Of a stretch of DNA of 64,000 bases, positions 63,240-64,000 are shown piece by piece (the first letter of the stretch is position 1; every line of letters starts with the position of its first letter). The notes beneath the pieces are model-generated. The model ran no database searches and was not told where the DNA came from. It was given only the letters and a program-made list of their open reading frames with translations. This DNA comes from Clostridiaceae bacterium (GTDB taxonomy: Bacteria > Bacillota > Clostridia > Lachnospirales > Lachnospiraceae): NCBI GenBank assembly GCA_910575585.1, contig CAJTGF010000003.1, positions 79,027 to 143,026 of the forward strand, written 5' to 3'. Position numbers and translations under genes: made by a program.

Positions 63240-64000
63240 TTACCGGTGCAGTTACTGCCCGTTTTCCAAACATCCCATGTCCCGGCGAGAGCTTTTACGG
63301 GACAAGGAACAGTGGGACCGGTTCTGCCTAAGCCTTGCAGACAGGGCAGAGGCCATGGAAATCCACAGCCTGATGGTGACGCCCTACGGGGAGGCGCTGA
63401 TCCATCCCTGGTACTGGGAGGGGCTGGGCCGTCTTAGCGCCATGGATAGGATGGAGGCAGTGGGAGCCCAGACCAATCTAAGCTTTTCGGTGGAGCAGTC
63501 CCTGAAGATCTACCGGCAGGCAGGAGGGAAACTTGACAAATTAAGGCTGTGGGCCACCTTTCACCCGGAGATGACCGATGCAGAAGCGTTTGGGAAAACC
63601 TGCAGAAAACTTTGGGACAGCGGAGCGGGGATATGCGCGGGAGCCGTTGGGGACATCCGATATTTAGATGCCATAAAAGCACTGCGCCGTGTACTTCCCG
63701 ATTCCATCTATCTGTGGATCAACAAGATGGACGGCCTTGGGCGGGACTATACCCAAAAGGAGCGGACAGCTTTTGAGGAGATCGATCCCTACTTTGGCCG
63801 GGAACTGGAGCGGACATTTGCCGAGGCCAGGTTATGCGAAGAGCGGTTGTTTGTGGAGGGGGACGGAACCATGAAACGGTGCAATATAAGCCGTGCGCTT
63901 CCGGGCAACTGGTATGATGGGGAGGGAAGTTTTCCAAAGAACGCCTTTTCCGGGAAAGAGGGCGGGACCATGTCCTGCGGGAGGAAAGCCTGTACCTGCT
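63184..64000 (+). CDS. STM4011-family radical SAM protein, cut by the window edge
   Basis: The frame starts at ATG 63184 inside the STM4012-like gene and is open to the end of the window (272 codons). It encodes MDLRPRRMILYRGSLKSCNY then RCSYCPFSKH, with the radical SAM cysteines in C-N-Y-R-C-S-Y-C, followed by EIHSLMVTPYGEALIHPWYW and AICAGAVGDIRYLDAIK-like strands. A second cysteine group near the end (MSCGRKACTC) may bind another cluster. The place and features fit STM4011. The C-terminus is missing. Confidence 0.85.
   Translation, partial: MDLRPRRMILYRGSLKSCNYRCSYCPFSKHPMSRRELLRDKEQWDRFCLSLADRAEAMEIHSLMVTPYGEALIHPWYWEGLGRLSAMDRMEAVGAQTNLSFSVEQSLKIYRQAGGKLDKLRLWATFHPEMTDAEAFGKTCRKLWDSGAGICAGAVGDIRYLDAIKALRRVLPDSIYLWINKMDGLGRDYTQKERTAFEEIDPYFGRELERTFAEARLCEERLFVEGDGTMKRCNISRALPGNWYDGEGSFPKNAFSGKEGGTMSCGRKACTC

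Overview
The window looks like a chromosome segment of an anaerobic, gut-type Firmicute in the Lachnospiraceae / Clostridium cluster XIVa range. This rests on moderate G+C, strong AGGAGG-type ribosome binding sites, a type I-C CRISPR system, an XpaC-TelA pair, a DUF368 exporter, hexuronate catabolism through KDG, and protein sequences that read like that group. The species cannot be named from the sequence alone.

Layout. (1) 1-8023: a type I-C CRISPR-Cas locus, cas3 (3' part only), cas5c, cas8c, cas7c, cas4, cas1, cas2, then 20 repeats. (2) 8024-13000: AT-rich accessory debris, with a broken acyltransferase and other fragments, an intact membrane-anchored MORN-repeat protein whose repeats form three larger modules, and an AAA-ATPase/nuclease gene broken by an internal deletion. 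(3) 13018-15621: a long leader, the magnesium transporter gene mgtE, and a DUF1349 gene. (4) 15789-25282: a type I restriction-modification locus in decay. hsdM is intact. A stub of an extra hsdS, an orphan antitoxin and a nonsense-truncated tyrosine recombinase follow. hsdS is split by an IS1380-family element with a clean 5-bp target duplication, and hsdR has an in-frame deletion in its motor domain. (5) 25380-39708: housekeeping-like genes, including three GNAT acetyltransferases, Cdd1-like, DUF503, a PNPOx-fold protein, a methyltransferase, ACT, TfoX-N, a kinase-phosphatase-ligase RNA-repair enzyme, an ABC-2 transporter, a CPBP protease, XpaC, TelA and a PseG-like protein. (6) 39745-44902: PAP2, ApbE (with an unusual repeat-rich leader), an EamA transporter, a DUF368 undecaprenyl-phosphate transporter and a zinc-ribbon membrane protein. 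(7) 45229-58606: uronate catabolism (uxaC, a LacI-type regulator, uxaA, an IclR-type regulator, KDPG aldolase, two KDG kinases, a PTS-IIC-like protein), interspersed with a flotillin-like gene, a MupG-like glycosidase and a 1.3-kb non-coding block. (8) 59017-64000: a five-gene cluster matching the Salmonella STM4015-STM4014-STM4013-STM4012-STM4011 families, cut by the right edge.

How genes work together. The uronate genes give a route from glucuronate/galacturonate to pyruvate plus glyceraldehyde-3-phosphate, apart from the reductase step, which is not in the window. The divergent lacI-uxaC and uxaA transcripts carry the same perfect 14-bp palindrome (TGTAAGCGCTTACA) just downstream of their -10 boxes, which suggests joint control. 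The five-gene STM40xx cluster is tightly coupled by overlaps and combines two radical-SAM enzymes, an ATP-grasp enzyme, a phosphatase/sulfatase-fold enzyme and a repeat protein. It looks like an uncharacterised biosynthetic or modification pathway. The other strong candidate for something undescribed is the pair of large inverted hairpins at 49490-50127, where stem sequences differ between copies yet stay perfectly paired.
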